From Pseudovirgaria hyperparasitica (taxonomy: Eukaryota > Ascomycota > Dothideomycetes > Acrospermales > Acrospermaceae), in NCBI RefSeq assembly GCF_010093815.1, contig NW_022985553.1, positions 1,212,133-1,276,132 of the forward strand: 64,000 nucleotides of DNA, read 5' to 3'. A program made the translations under genes and the position numbers. Shown in pieces: positions 1 through 13,050 of the stretch (positions within the stretch are counted from its first letter, which is position 1; the number at the start of each line of letters is the position of its first letter). Under the pieces are notes generated by a model. The model made no database searches. It had not been told where the DNA came from and saw only the letters and a list, made by a program, of their open reading frames with translations.

Positions 1-3000
1 CAGTATGGAATATTGATCACAAGATGGCAGTACTATAGACGCCTCAGCGCCCTTCCACTAGGCACAGCGGAGTTTCTCAAAGAGTTCAAGAACGTTGGTC
101 ACGATGGGTGGGACCCAGCTCAGTACCCGGAATGGCTATTGTTTGAAATTGAGAATAATCTCCTCATACGGCCTGAGCAGGCTCAAGTAGCCAAGGAGAT
201 GCTCAAGCCCAGCTGCAAGAGTAATTGTGTTATGCAATTGAACATGGGAGAGGGCAAGTCATCAGTGATTGCGCCCATAGTCGCTGCGACACTCGCCAAA
301 GGGCAATATCTACCCCGGATGATTGTTCTGCCATCGCTCTTTGCCCAAATGTTTCATCTTCTGCGAGAAAAGCTAGGCGGGTTGATGGGTCACCGGGTTG
401 TCGGAGTTCCCTTCTCTCGTTCAACGCCAATGTCATCTGATGAAGCACTCGTGATCCACGAAATGTATGAAAGGCTCCTGCGAGAGCGATGCATTGTGCT
501 TTGCCAGCCGGAGCACATCTTATCGTTCGATCTTATGGGCATTGAGAAGTCCAACAGCACCATTATTACACCGCTCGCGTCCACTTTAGTCAAGACACAG
601 CGGTGGATCGATGAAAATACGCGTGACATTCTTGATGAGAGTGATGAGATTCTCAACGTCAAATTTGAGTTGATCTACACCATGGGCCAGCAGACTGCTA
701 TTGACTTCAGTCCACAACGCTGGGAAGTCATTGCCAGCGTTCTTCGTAGACTGAGACATCGCCTGAGGGATGATGCGAGGGCCGGGAAGCAGCCCGAAGG
801 CTTATCTGTCCAGGACACAAGACCAGAGGGTTTCCCTCGCCTTCAAATTCTAGAGCAAAACGACGGTGAAGATCTCATGAAGCGCGTGGTCTACGACTTG
901 ATCACCGAAGGAGGAGTGCAGGGTCTTCCACTCTTAAGCCTCAATAGCAGCGAGAGACAGTCACTGATCCACTACATATTGGATCCAAAAGCTCCCGGGC
1001 CCAGTAAGAGTATCGCATTGGAGAGAATCTTCAGCTCCCCTGAGACGCGTTCCATACTGCTTTTACTAAAAGGGCTCTTCGGACACGGTGTCCTGCTCTT
1101 TGTGTTCCAACAAAAACGATGGCGCGTAAACTACGGGCATGACTTCTCGAGAAGTCTGCTCGCAGTACCGTACAGAGCAAAGGATCTTCCTGCATCTCGA
1201 GCTGAATTCAGCCATCCAGATGCAACGATTCTGCTCACATGTCTGAGTTACTACTATAAGGGCCTGACCAACGATCAATTGTTCCAGTGCTTTGATGAAC
1301 TCCTAAGATCTGACGATTCAACTGGTCAATATGCATCATGGACTTCGGAGGTCAGCAGTATGCCTGATGCATTTCGCGCACTTTCAGGGGTGAATCTCAA
1401 GGACAGGTTGCAATGCACTATGGAACTGTTTCCAAGAATCAGGAACTCCAAAGCTGTCGTTGACTTCTTTATGTCGCGTTTGGTGTTCCCGAATGAAATG
1501 AAAGAGTTCCCGAGCAAGCTATCATCATCGGGATGGGACATTGCGCAAGTGAAGCGGCATCCGACGACAGGATTCTCGGGGACCAACGACTCCAGATACT
1601 TGTTGCCACTCTCCGTCCAGCAGTATGACATTCCGGACCAAGTGCACACCAATGCGACTGTGCTGGAGTGCATACTGCAACCACATAACACCTACCAAGT
1701 CATTCCTGGGGCAGGTAATGCTAAATCTTTGCTTGATCTCGTCGTTGGCGCGCAACCGGAAATACGGGTCATTCTCGACGTTGGTGCTCTCGTACTCGAA
1801 TGGAGGAACGATGAGATGGCTCGCAATTGGTTAGAGCGTATTCCGTCTGACCGGATTGAGGGCGTTGTGTACTTCGATGAGAACGACGAAGTCATGGTAC
1901 TCACCCGAGATGGGCGGATACAGTTGCTTCAGGAGTCTCCTATGCAAAAGCAGATGGACACTTGTCTCGTTTATCTTGATGAAGCGCACACACGTGGTAC
2001 TGACCTGAAACTCCCGTCCGACTACCGCGCAGCGGCCACGCTTGGACTTGGGTTGTCCAAGGACAGACTTGTACAAGGTGAGTACACCTCTCCTCTATAC
2101 ATCAGCTTGTCTAATATGTTTTCTAGCCTGCATGAGAATGAGGAAGCTTGCACACGGTCAGTCTGTCATGCTGTGTGCTCCAATGGAGATTGAGCGTAAG
2201 ATTCGCCAGCACGCGAAGAAGGTGAGCGGAGCTGCCCTTGACGTTGAGGATGTTCTGCTTTGGAGCATTCAGAACACGCATCACTACACCAAAAAGTGTG
2301 TTCCACTATGGGCTATTCAAGGCATGCGACACCAGCGTCGGAAGGTGGTCTGGAGCGGCGAAGGCAATTCGCAAGTGTTGCTCGAGCCAGAGTCGAAGTC
2401 TCTGGAGGACTGGTATGGTGTGGTAGGTCAGCCTGATCACCCAGACTGGCTGCAGAGATATGGTCCAGACGTGCTCTCGCAGAGATCACGCGAAGTTCAA
2501 AAGATCCAGCGTAAGATGAAAGACTTTGAGACGTCGTCAATCGATGATGCGGCCCTTCATGAAGAGCAAGAGCGGGAACTCTCACCAGAGTGCGAATTGC
2601 AAAGACAACGTGAGGTCCCGCCCACTACGGATCCAGTACGACATAGTCTCCACCGGGATATCGTCGTGATGGTCCGTGAAGGCAGACTCAATACCAGCTC
2701 AGTATCGTTGATCCCGGCATTTAAAACACTCCAAGTGACAAAGATGGCGCAAGTCTTCGATCTATCTACATGGCCTACCGGATTGTGGGCGACGAAAGAC
2801 TTTGCCCGCACAGTACGAGCAGTTCCTACCGATAGGCAAGATTATTTTGTTCGGTCACCGCAATGGCTCTTACGGTGGCCAGAGACAGAAACCTGCGTGT
2901 TAATCAGTGCCTTTGAAGCAAACAGCCTGTTACCTGAGATCCAAAAGGCCCATAAATTGACTTTGCACATCTACACACCCCGAATCCGCGATTCCGCAGG

Positions 3001-3439
3001 CGCATCCCGAACAATGGATCTACTCCACCGGATGGAGAACCTCCAGTATTGCGTCGTTCCCAGTCTTACAGCACAGCAGAAGACTCCACAAGCAGTCGCT
3101 GCCAACCAAGCAACCAAGGTCCAGCTGAATCTATTCGCAGGCCAGCTATACTTCGAGTCCCAAACCATGTACGAAGCCACCTGTTGTTTCCTGGGTCTAG
3201 CATTCCGAGGCCCCTGCGACGGCGTAACGATGTCACCTGAAGGCTTTATTGAAGACACCGAGGACCGCTTACTTTATGACGAGAGAATGGCAAAGCAATG
3301 TAGCATACATAAAAGTCCAGTTGAACTTTTGCGCAAGTTGGCGACATGCCGAAGGAAGGGGCAGAGGTACAAGAACTCCCACATGGGTCTTTTACTCGAT
3401 GGAGACCCCGTCGAAGTAGGCAGATTGTTGGGGTCATAA
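1..3439 (+). CDS. DUF3638/DUF3645 large ATPase-like protein, C-terminal part (5' end outside window)
   Basis: The reading frame is open from base 1, so the gene begins left of the window; at least 1129 C-terminal residues are present. Exons are 1-2077 and 2127-3439, joined by a 49-nt GTGAGT...TAG intron that restores a continuous frame. Visible motifs are a P-loop-like NMGEGKSSV near the start and, about 650 residues later, DEAHTRGTDLKLP followed by KDRLVQACMRMRKL across the splice junction. These are hallmarks of the DUF3638 and DUF3645 domains of very large (about 3000 residue) fungal proteins with helicase-like nucleotide-binding motifs. The cellular role of this family is not established. 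It could be a helicase- or ubiquitin-related ATPase, but nothing here decides that. The stop is TAA at 3437-3439. Confidence 0.88.
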
Positions 3440-4462
3440 TGGCACAGCCAGGGAGGGAAAACAGGGATATTTTGTTAGTGTACCAACGCATCTTGATGGA
3501 TGTGGAATGAAAGTAGCGGCGAGCTTATCTGGCAGTTTACTCAAATGCACGTACGGGTCTCATCATTTCATTTCTAGTGATGGTGAATATCACCAAAGTG
3601 ACGCCTGATCCTCATCCCCTTTGGTTCTCCGCTGAGTATGATCTAGCAGCGGTGCACGACCTTGACGGCGACCGAGAAGGACTTGATGGTGGTGAAAGTT
3701 TTTTTTTTCCTTGGGCTGAGATGGCGCTAACATTGTGGGACAGATTGTGGTGTCAATTATGTCGGACCAGGTAGCGATTGCAGTTATAATGCCGAGAATC
3801 ATGGCTTTGGGGGACTGGTGCCCCGTGAGATGGGATGTGAAGAGGATGACGTCGGGTTAGTATGTAGCTAGAGTATCGTAACAGGGCGGAGTGCGATGTG
3901 ATGCGAGGATGTATTGCGTAGATTCCAAGTATGAGGGAAAACGATACCGTCCGGGAGACCACAGCTGGGCCTTAGCAGTGAGTTTGCATGGGACACAGCC
4001 TTTGACATGACGTCCGCCTGCATGCCCACTACCTGGTCGTATGCGGAATCATCTCCGGTAGCTGTCACGACAGACGCCTATGTCAGCATGGAAACCGTAA
4101 ATACTCCCTCAAACCTGCTTTGCTTCTATGCATCCTTGTACATTTTGGCGTAATCCTGCTTGCATGCTGGTCATCAGCATTTAAATCAGCCCACGACCGA
4201 CGCTTATCCATCATCCGCCCTCTTGAACGATACGCTCTACTGTGATTCGCCGTGTTCGCGTCCATTGCGCGTCTTATGAAAGTACAGTGCGCGTTCCGTC
4301 ATTCTGCCAAGGGCAGTAGCGTCTCGTGCTCTTTAGGACTTAAGATGACTGCGTTTCGCTGATGGTTGGCGATATTACATCCTCGCGTTTGGGCCAAATA
4401 GACCCCCTCCTATCATAACGAACGACTCTCCAGACTTGAAAAGGAACGACTCGGGTGTAGCG
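3440..4462. other. Intergenic, no gene recognised
   Basis: About 1 kb between the DUF3638/3645 gene and the small duplicated-exon gene. Only short overlapping ORFs without recognisable domains or codon bias are present. A short T-run (about 3698-3709) is the only low-complexity stretch I see. Confidence 0.5.
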
Positions 4463-4934
4463 ATGTCCCAAGCGTGAATAACAACCTTGCATCTCACCTC
4501 GAACCTGTCACTAATAATCTTTGCAGAGCTCCGGTTACTGACCACCCAGCTGGGACCAACACAGCTGAATCTCCAGATCGCAAGAAGCCTAAGAAGATCA
4601 ACAACCAACAGCTACAGCGCTCTACGCCCCCGGTGGAGCCGGAGAGCGAAACAACCGAAGACCTGAACGACGTGGCCGAACCCGCCATCCCACCACCACG
4701 ACGCAGCGGTGGCCGACGCATGGTGCCCGTGCATCAGTCACGTATCGCAGACCGGCCGGCCAAGGTGGGCGAGAAGGACAGTAGCCTGAAGATCAAGATC
4801 GAGCTGGATCTGGAAGTCGAGGTAGAGATCTACGCCCGCGTCAAGGGAGACGTGACCATTGGGTTGATGTAGTGTTCCTGCAGGTCGAGATCTACGCAAG
4901 GGTCAAGGGTGACGTGACTATTGGCTTATTGTAA
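4463..4934 (+). CDS. Small conserved-looking fungal protein with tandemly duplicated terminal coding segment
   Basis: The proposed start is ATG 4463. An 11-nt first exon (4463-4473, M-S-Q-A begun) is followed by a 53-nt GTGAAT...TTGCAG intron with an ACTAAT branch-like site, and exon 2 starts at 4527. Exon 2 can be read straight to TAG at 4870-4872, giving 118 residues ending VEIYARVKGDVTIGLM. A second option is an intron 4822-4883 (GTAGAG...CCTGCAG, 62 nt) joining to 4884-4934. This also gives 118 residues, ending VEIYARVKGDVTIGLL. The middle is basic, proline- and glutamate-rich (PPPRRSGGRR), and the C-terminus is an alternating charged and hydrophobic segment (KIKIELDLEVEVEIYARVKG), probably beta-strand-like. 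I recognise the C-terminal style from fungal hypothetical proteins but know no function. Confidence 0.6.
4822..4934 (+). repeat. Tandem duplication of a 17-codon terminal coding segment
   Basis: Copy 1 is 4822-4872 and copy 2 is 4884-4934, each 51 nt, separated by an 11-nt spacer ending in a 3' splice-site-like TGCAG. They differ at nine codons, counting the stop. Seven differences are synonymous (for example CGC/AGG Arg, GTA/GTC Val), one is Met/Leu, and one is the stop codon TAG/TAA. Copy 1 itself begins with GT, so splicing can replace it by copy 2 without changing length or frame. Confidence 0.85.
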
Positions 4935-5682
4935 GATGTGAGTTGGCTGTCGGTCAGAGGGACGGAGTGGTAATTCATGATTCTTATAGTACTACCTAAG
5001 TGCATACTCGACGTTGCGCGCGCGAAAGGGAGTGAACGTGTCCACTAGAATGAAGTCGCGGAGACAGTTTGCGATGAAGGCGGGAGGCGGAAGGTTTTTC
5101 GGTGTGATGGGATTGTGATTTATTTTGTCGCTGGAATGTCATGTTTGATGTTTTGGAATGGCGGGCGTATGGCCGAGGCACGGACCTACGGAGTATGCTC
5201 CGTATTCTAATAATATCCCGATACGGAGACTTTTAAGTGGGGCCGTTCCCAATCCTTTTCTCCGACATGTGAAAGTCAAACGCGCGCGTCCAACGTCATA
5301 TCTGCAAGCAAATGCTCCCTTTTGATATCACTCAATTGTGGAATTGCCTTCTCGCCAACAAGAACGGAGAACCGATTACCCTACTGCTACAATCCAGCAG
5401 TATCAGGTTAGCATTGAGCAGCCCTGCGAATGGCGCTGCAGCATCAACCCTGGCTGGTTGGCTCCCTCCTTCTTTTGTTGGGGACCATATGATACAAACT
5501 TCGCCATCGCGTCCCTCGGCTTCTTGTTCCCATGTAGCGATCTCGACGAATTGTTGGGACGCGCAGTCGGCAGCGTAATCATGAAAATCTAAAGGCTCGC
5601 GCACTCTACTCGCTTTGTGCGCAGCAAACAGTGTTGGATTTCGCACGACTGTTCGAGTGGTGACGACGTCTACCCTTCCTCG
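4935..5682. other. Intergenic, no gene recognised
   Basis: About 750 bases upstream of the alpha/beta hydrolase. Overlapping ORFs of 84-104 codons at 5312-5646 on both strands have no recognisable content, so I treat them as chance ORFs. An inverted pair CGGAGTATGCTCCG lies at about 5189-5202. Confidence 0.45.
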
Positions 5683-7313
5683 ATGATAGGAACCTCACTC
5701 CCGGCGTACGTGTTCATCAGAGCCTGCGTGTTTTTCTTACATTCGATCGCTCCTCTTAGCGCTCTTTACTGCGTTGTCTCTCTCTGCTACACTCCACCCT
5801 ATGCCGTGCCGAAAGCTCTGCAAGTCACCGCTGCCGTCGAAACCGCGTTCTTCGTCCTCGTATACTTTCCGCACAGACTGTACCTCCAGAGAGCAGCTGC
5901 TCATCCTCCGCCAGTCGACTGTGAGCGTCGTCGCGAGCTATTCAGGCGCTGTCACGATAACATCCCCGATCCAGAGGAATATTTGTCGAGATGGTTCATG
6001 GGCGCTCCTTCGTCTGAGATCAAACGCAACAACGTGAAAGAGTTCCTCAACTGGGCATTCTTCAATGCTGCGGAACCATGTGCGGAATATGAGGAAGAAC
6101 TAAGCGAATATGTCGGCCACTTGGAAGAGCTGTTGGGGAGAAAGCTGGAGAAGGGCACAGGAAAAGCGAGGTGCATCAGGTTGACAGTAGACAAAGTCGA
6201 CATGCTACACCGGAGTCTGACTTGGTACATGGTACGCGCTGAAATACTATAGACATGAGCGGCATGCTCAGTCGTTGACCTTCGTTGCTAATCTACCTCT
6301 TTTTCTAGTGCGTCTTCGTCGTCGACACCCTAGCATCGATTTACCTACGGTTTCAAGGATTCTACTTCCACCGCAATCCTCTATCTCAATTCTACACCGT
6401 CTTTCCACCCCGCCCTCTCCATCTACTGAGCTCCCATCACTCTCCTGCTCCACACTTGACCTACTGGCATCGTCCTCATACGTCTAAGACTCGACTCCCT
6501 ATCCTATTCATACACGGAATCGGCATCGGCCTCTACCCTTATAAGAACTTCTTAGCCGAACTCACTTCCGATGACACTACAGATTCTTCTGATGGCCAAA
6601 TCGGCATCATCGCAGTCGAGATCATGTCCGTCAGCTTTCGCATCACCGGTGAGGCATTATCGAAAGAGCACATGTGCGATGAAATCGAATCCATCCTGAA
6701 CGCCCACAATTGGGACAAATTTGTCCTGGTATCGCACTCGTGAGTCTTCGTCCATAGCTTGTTGCGTACAAGGTGACTCACTCCACACCCAGTTACGGCA
6801 GCGTCATCTCAACGCATCTCCTGCGCAGCCCTCGCTTCGCAGCCCGCATCGGTCCGATCCTCTTCATCGACCCTGTCTCCTTCCTGCTGCACCTGCCTGA
6901 CGTCGCCTACAATTTTGTAAGTGCCCACTATCTTCACCAGGTCTCCCATGTCTGACATACCGTACCAGACATGCAAAACGCCGCGCCGCGCCAACGAATG
7001 GCAACTATACTACTTCGGCGCCAAAGACCCTGGCGTGGCACACGCGCTCGGTCGGCGCTTCTTCTGGAGCGACAACATACTGTGGAAAGAGGATATTCAG
7101 CAGCATCTCGTCAGTGTCGCAATTGGGGAGCGCGATCTGATTGTGGATACGGCGGCTGTGAGGAAATATCTTGAGGGAGGCAAAAATGGGGTGGAAGATG
7201 CGGGGCTACGTGTATTGTGGTTTGAGGGCTTAGATCATGCGCAGGTTTTTGACAAGAGGCGTACGAGGAGGATGTTGGGGAATGTTGTCCGGGCGTATTG
7301 TGCAAATAGATGA
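5683..7313 (+). CDS. Membrane-anchored alpha/beta hydrolase
   Basis: Four exons (5683-6231, 6309-6739, 6793-6916, 6969-7313) with introns of 77, 53 and 52 nt encode about 482 residues. The N-terminus has two hydrophobic segments (around residues 6-30 and 42-60), suggesting membrane anchoring. The hydrolase core begins near LPILFIHGIGIGLYP, with an oxyanion-type HG motif. The nucleophile elbow is split by intron 2 and reads V-S-H-S-Y-G-S, a GxSxG variant with Ser in the first position. The candidate charge-relay His is in FEGLDHAQVF near the C-terminus, with an Asp upstream in LIVDTAAV. Family: alpha/beta hydrolase fold. The substrate is unknown. I chose ATG 5683 over an upstream in-frame start because hydrophobic coding begins there. 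Confidence 0.82.
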
Positions 7314-7791
7314 GATGGTCGAGTAGTTGCTGGCGTGAGATTTCTTTTCGGTCTCGTCTGTGCAGTGGCTCAATGATATATAGTGATGGACTTCGTCCGA
7401 TGGTGTATTCTCACTTTCGTCGATAATCGCTATTGTGCAAAATCATAACACAACAATACCACTAGCTGACCGTCTGCATGTGCTCTCGTCTGGACCGAAA
7501 GTAATGTAATAGATTCTACTTGGATTGGATATGGCACTGTAGCCTCAATCCTTGTCAAGCACGTGATAGCCAGGAGAGCTATGCGAAACAGGCGATGGAT
7601 ATTATGTACCTGCTTTCTATCCATAGTATCAAGCCACTTAATAGATATCAGGCGTGTATAGTCTATCTCTTACCGTTACGTATGCGCACTTCCTTGACCT
7701 AATACAGCGTGCTATTCGTGGTATACATACCGTCTCGTTCTACGAGGATGTAGAGGTAATTACGTAGCTCTATATATACCGAGCTGTAATA
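7314..7791. other. Convergent intergenic region
   Basis: Lies between the 3' ends of the alpha/beta hydrolase (plus) and the NLR-like gene (minus). I see no gene here; it should hold both polyadenylation regions. Confidence 0.5.
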
Positions 7792-10700
7792 CTAAGGTGT
7801 CCATTGTAGTCCATTAGACACGACTGCAATTTCTCCTTCTTTTGGAAAGACAATACTACCTCGGCGAGTTACAGACCCCATGTTACCTTCATTGCCACCG
7901 ACGAACTCACGCGGAATAAAGAAATGCTTTTTGATGAGACCATCAAGACTAGACTGTGTGCCATGTAGCTGCGATAGGTCGATCGAACAGACCCAGAGAT
8001 TATGATCCAGGAACACTATACGCTGTTCGAAACATCCCAGAAAGTGGTTGATGTCCTTCGATGTCAGTATCAACGTGGCGTCTGCGCCACCGCTCCCTGG
8101 CGATGGAACTTGCGTCACCATGGAGGATGTACGCCATACCACCAATCTTTCGGTTGCTTTGCTCCCCAGCTTGTGAGCAAACTCTGCAATCAGGAATGAT
8201 CCTCGGTGGTCCGTCACAAGATTCTTGAAAGCTAGATCTGCTCCCGTCAAGGCTGTCGCTCCAACGTCTATTCTGGTATCAGATTGACCTGTATGAACCA
8301 CCTCTAGGGTGTCCCACGCATAGCGCCGAATGATGCAATCAGTCACAAGTACTATAGTACCCGGAACACGGATAGAGGAGAGCCATCTCCATAGTGTGCG
8401 AGCCGATGCCTCTATCACAGTGACGTGCTTGAAAGTGTGCTCTTTCGTTATCCGAACGAAAAGATAGTCGCGACAAGTCGTGGAGACCAGCAACTTATCT
8501 TCTGTCTCATTGAAAACAATTTGTTGAACACTATCATCGAACTTTGAGTCAAGCAGGAGTCGTTGGGTCGAGACGCTGCTCTCATTGGTGCTCATTTCGA
8601 TATCATACACGAGCACCCGGTTGCTAGCATCGACTGAAGCAACCATTCTTCCAGGACCAACAGCAACATACCGAACAAAGATGTCCTGCTTGTGGCTATA
8701 CAGGTCTGTCATCTTTTGACCGTTCACAGACGAGTACAGACTCATCGAACCATCATCTTTTCCAACCAATATCACTTCCTCAATAGAGTGTACTCGAGTA
8801 GATGTTATTGGCACAATGTCGTTCCCGGTCCCAACGAGAAGTGGTGGCATGCTGACAGATTCACTGATATTGGACTCCTCTTCAACGACCTTGCGAACCA
8901 GGGCAGCCGGTTCCCATATCTTGGCTTTCCGGTCTTTCAGTTCGATGATACGTGTGCCATCTCCAGTGAAAGACAAGGCTTTCCCGAGAGTTTCACGAGT
9001 GTTAATTTGATATAACAAGGATAATGTTTCGAAATCCCAAAGACCGATGTACCCCCAGCTTGAGCCAGTAGCAAGGGTTCGTCCGTCGGGGGAGCATGCC
9101 AGGTAGTGACAGTCTTGTTGAGCCGCTTTGACAGCTCTTTGATTCCAAGTCTCATACAACACCATACTACCATTTTGAAACGTTACCACCATCAGTTCTA
9201 CTGCGGGATTCGAATTGAAGATCACCTTCTCGGGAGAAGTGTCAGATATCATAGCTTGCGCTTCGGCACCAGCAGTCCCACCACAAGCTCCCAAGAGGCG
9301 ATCGTTATCTAGACTCCACAAAAGCACGGGTTTCCCTCGGTAAGCAAAGGCAATTATGCTTTGATCGGGTGATATAGCGATGTCGAGCGGTGCTTGTCTA
9401 TTCGGGTAGGCCTGATCAGACACAACGCAACCATCTTTACAGTCAATCTTTACTGCATGGCTCTGTCTTGTCGCTGCTATGAGAACTTCATCCGATCCGG
9501 AAAATTGCAGCAATACTGGAGTGTCCTTCATCACGTATGTCCAAAGTAGCTCGCGACTATTTATGTCCCACAATTGGATTTCGTGAGGTCCCGCGCAAGC
9601 TATACGGTTGTTATTGTCGAATCGAAGACATCGAGCGGCTTCCCCATGGTTCAGAATCAGCCTCTCTTGGCAGGTGACTTGCCAATATAAGAATATGCGA
9701 CCAGATTTTGTGCCAATGGCGAACGTGTTGTCGCCGGCTGCTACCGACATTGCGCGATGTTCTCGAAAGTCGATGTAGCAAATCGAATCCTCCCATGAAT
9801 CATTTTCGAGGCCATGAACAGTGAGGCCGCTGCAAGTGTCGGAAAAGTAACGATATATCGATGAAGTGCGTGGGCAAAAGGGTGTGATGAGGTAATATAT
9901 GGAGCTTGGGACATTTAGCAGATTTGCTCCGAATTTTGCGACCAGTCGAACCAGGTCGGTCGACCACTGAGAAGCACATTGGAAAGCATCACCAAAGGGG
10001 GGTGTATGTTTTGCACGTCGGTGAAGATACTTTTGCAAGTTCTTTGCAGTCCTGATGAGATAGTAGAGATTTTTCTTGATGCCAGCGATATATTCGATCC
10101 AAGTAAGGATATTCGTGCGAAGAAATCTTTCGAGGACCAGAAACAAGTCATGGTCCATCGAGGATGCTGATGCAAGGTGGTCGGAAAATGCTACACATGC
10201 ATAGTCCGCAATGGCGCTCTTTGTTGGCCGAGAGACGTTAATGATTGTTCTATGACGGGGAGGTTTCATCTCTTCACCGGAAAGATATCGGAGGCATGCC
10301 AGAGCTAATTGATTGTTCCCGGCCTCTTTCGAGACAGCAAACTCCGATTGTAGTGAACGATCAGTCAAGAATGCTTTTATAGTCATATGCATCGGCTGAA
10401 CGCAACCAGCCTTATCAGTGCGCAAAAGCTGCCCACAAAGACCTTGGATCGATTTTTCTATGTTTCGTACATTGATATCTGCATCAGTCTTGATGGCGCT
10501 GGCAAGTTCGTCAATTCGCAGCGATCGGACCGCGCACATCGTCCAGACGAGAAGTGATTTAGCCAAACGTTTCTCTCTAACATTGCAAGACATTTCCTGC
10601 AGAATCCTCTCATACATCGAGCTCATTTCGGTTGGGAGTTCGTCGATAGTTCTTTCGATGTACTCTTCGCTGTACACAGATTGGAGCTCTTTTAAGATAA

Positions 10701-12536
10701 GGTGAGCCCACAAGAAGCATCCGCCAGATTTATCTATCAGATTTTGCACGAGTCGCTCTCTATCTGCCTCCCCATTAACCGGAAGGCTGTTCATGTTGTC
10801 TTCGATGAACAGTTTGATATCTCCAATAGTGTTTTCAATGGATATAGGATCAATGATAACTCTTTTTCCCAGGCGAGCGAATTGTCGGTCGAATTCTAGC
10901 CAGGGCCGACTCGTGATGAAAAATTGGACTGGGTAGGAACTTTCGATACGGGAGATAAGAGGAAAGATTCTTGTTGGATCGATGCATTCGTCCAGGCCAT
11001 CAATGATCCAGTATTGCGGCCGTCCCAGCGGTAACTTTAATATACCTCCGGCAAAGAACTTTCTCCAGATGGCTCTCTCATCATCTCTGTCGAAAAATGG
11101 GTTGCGTTCTTGTGATTTTGCCAATTCCAAGCGCACAATTGGATGCATTAGTCCCATCTGGAAAGCAAATGAGCGAAGCATTGCACTGATTGTATTCTTC
11201 CCTTTTTGTCCCGTCTTAAAGAAGTAATAGCAGCAGTCATGACCTGCATTCAGTAGCTCTGTAATGACATGTCCAGTTAGGATTGTCTTGCCAGTAGCTG
11301 GCTGCGCATGGACCCAGTATAATTCGCCCTGCGGAGTCTCTATCCAAGTCTGGAAACTTTGTCGCTCCTGAATCCAAGAGCATGAGCCAGGGGCCTGTAT
11401 GTCTTGTTCGGTATTCAGCTCGTCAATCGGTTTGTCGCGGACTGCAAGGTACGTCTGAAGATCAGACAGCTGCTGCTTTTGGTCGTCAAACCGTTTAGTA
11501 ATTGTGGCTCCAAGGATATCTTCGGCAATTGCAATAAGAGCGTTCTTTACTGCCACATAGTTTGGGTCATGCGTGCTATCGTATTTGCACACGGATCGAT
11601 GATCGGCATTGAGAAGCTGCACACGTTCATGTTTCAATCCAATTGTTGCGGAGTCTCTTTCCACGACGAGAGCTGACTGGATTCCGAGGTTCAGTTTCAC
11701 GGTCTCATAGAACGACCATAGGCGGACTTCGTCCGCATAATGTCTGAAGTCATCATTTATCATGTCTAATCCTGGCGAATTCTTCTCCAAATCGGCAAGA
11801 AAGGGCTTAACACTAAACACGCCAGTAGCCCGAAGCATATTATTGAGAAGGGAGGCCAGACTAGCGCCCCGGTGCGGAGTTGCGAGGAAAATGAGGCATT
11901 GTATGCGCGCCGCCAATTCCTTTGTCTCTTTATCTCTTCGCGCGAGAATATAAGCCTTTTTTATCACTACAAAACGATCATATATCATCAGTCTTAAGTA
12001 TTTCAAAACGAAGGCAACTAGTAAAAGGATCTAAGACAGTGCTTACCTAATCCTCCCATACTATGGCCTATCAAGACAATCGGAGAGTCCGGGGAAGATC
12101 TTAAGTAAGGCGAGGTGCTCATTTCCCCCAGCAGATATCTTCCAAAGTCGTGCACATTCAGAAAACTCTCTCTGCGCTCTCCCCAGTCGCTGTTGTAGCC
12201 AAATGTGTGTATCCGTGCGTGCTGCATCCTCTGCTCCTGCGGAAGCCAGGCCTGCGGCCAGAAGTATTGGTCATCGCTTTCCTTTCTCCATGTCTTCACA
12301 GAGCCACCGCGCAAACCGTGGACGAATATGAAATCGATGAGGGGCTCCGGGGGTTCGTGGAGAAGGGTTAGTCCGTAGGGACCAACATCGTCGCTTACAA
12401 GTGTGTCCTCGGACTTTGTTCTGGATAATATGCTGAAGGAACGCTGGAGCGAGAAACCATTCTTACTGGAGAGTCGCGATGAGGTTCCACTGGAACGGCA
12501 CCTGTCGTATGTAGGAGGAACTACACGATCTGTATC
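7792..12536 (-). CDS. NLR-like STAND protein: lipase-like alpha/beta hydrolase, NACHT, beta-propeller
   Basis: The large exon 11966-7792 joins across an 80-nt intron (11967-12046, GTAAGC...TTGTAG) to an upstream exon that stays open to 12551. That exon holds no ATG, so a further 5' exon must exist; a plausible acceptor is at 12537. About 1554 residues are visible. The N-terminus is a lipase-like (SesB/PGAP1-type) alpha/beta hydrolase: FIFVHGLRGGSVKTW, GHSMGGL then VIKKAYILAR over the splice, and FLATPHRG. A NACHT NTPase follows, with P-loop AQPATGKT and Walker B YWIIDGLDEC. The C-terminal ~700 residues show WD40-like blades (IQLWDINSRELL, IGLWDFETLS). This architecture is known for fungal NLRs involved in nonself recognition and cell death. 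The ligand is unknown. The blades are divergent, not near-identical repeats. Confidence 0.88.
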
Positions 12537-13050
12537 CTGTTGACCACGTCGTCAGTCGGAGCACGAGAACCCACGGTAGCGAAAAAGTATCATACTTCGT
12601 CAACCATGTTCCATGACCGCCTTACATTTCTGAACAGATGCTGAGAGACTGGTCGTTATCCTACGTTCTAGCATAGAGAGAGAGAGGTCATGACAGACGC
12701 CGACAGCCCAAGCCGCAAGCCCTCAACTCCCAATTAACCGGGTGGGGTCAGTCAGGCAGCCGGCCGTTTACGTGCGCAGTCCATAATGCCATTGTTGAGC
12801 AGGACATTGATGTTGGTCATTGGAAAGATTACACATCCATGGTAATATGCAGTGTGCCGTGTTTGGGACGACGCCAGCGGCTACAACAAAAGCAACTCCG
12901 ACCGTCCCGCCGATTGGCTGATTCATGACCCCACTCCCCACGAAAAGTTTCAGGCGGATGTTCACAGCTTGTCCTTGCATGCGGCGTTTGTACTTACACG
13001 CCTTGATCGCTCATCAGTAGAAATGGCTAACGTGAAGTATCTTGACAAAC
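12537..13050. other. Divergent intergenic region with unresolved first exon of the NLR-like gene
   Basis: The start codon and first exon of the minus-strand NLR-like gene should lie here. Candidate ATGs exist near 12706 but none joins in phase to the acceptor at 12537. The 5' region of the fructosamine-kinase-like gene is on the other side. Confidence 0.45.
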
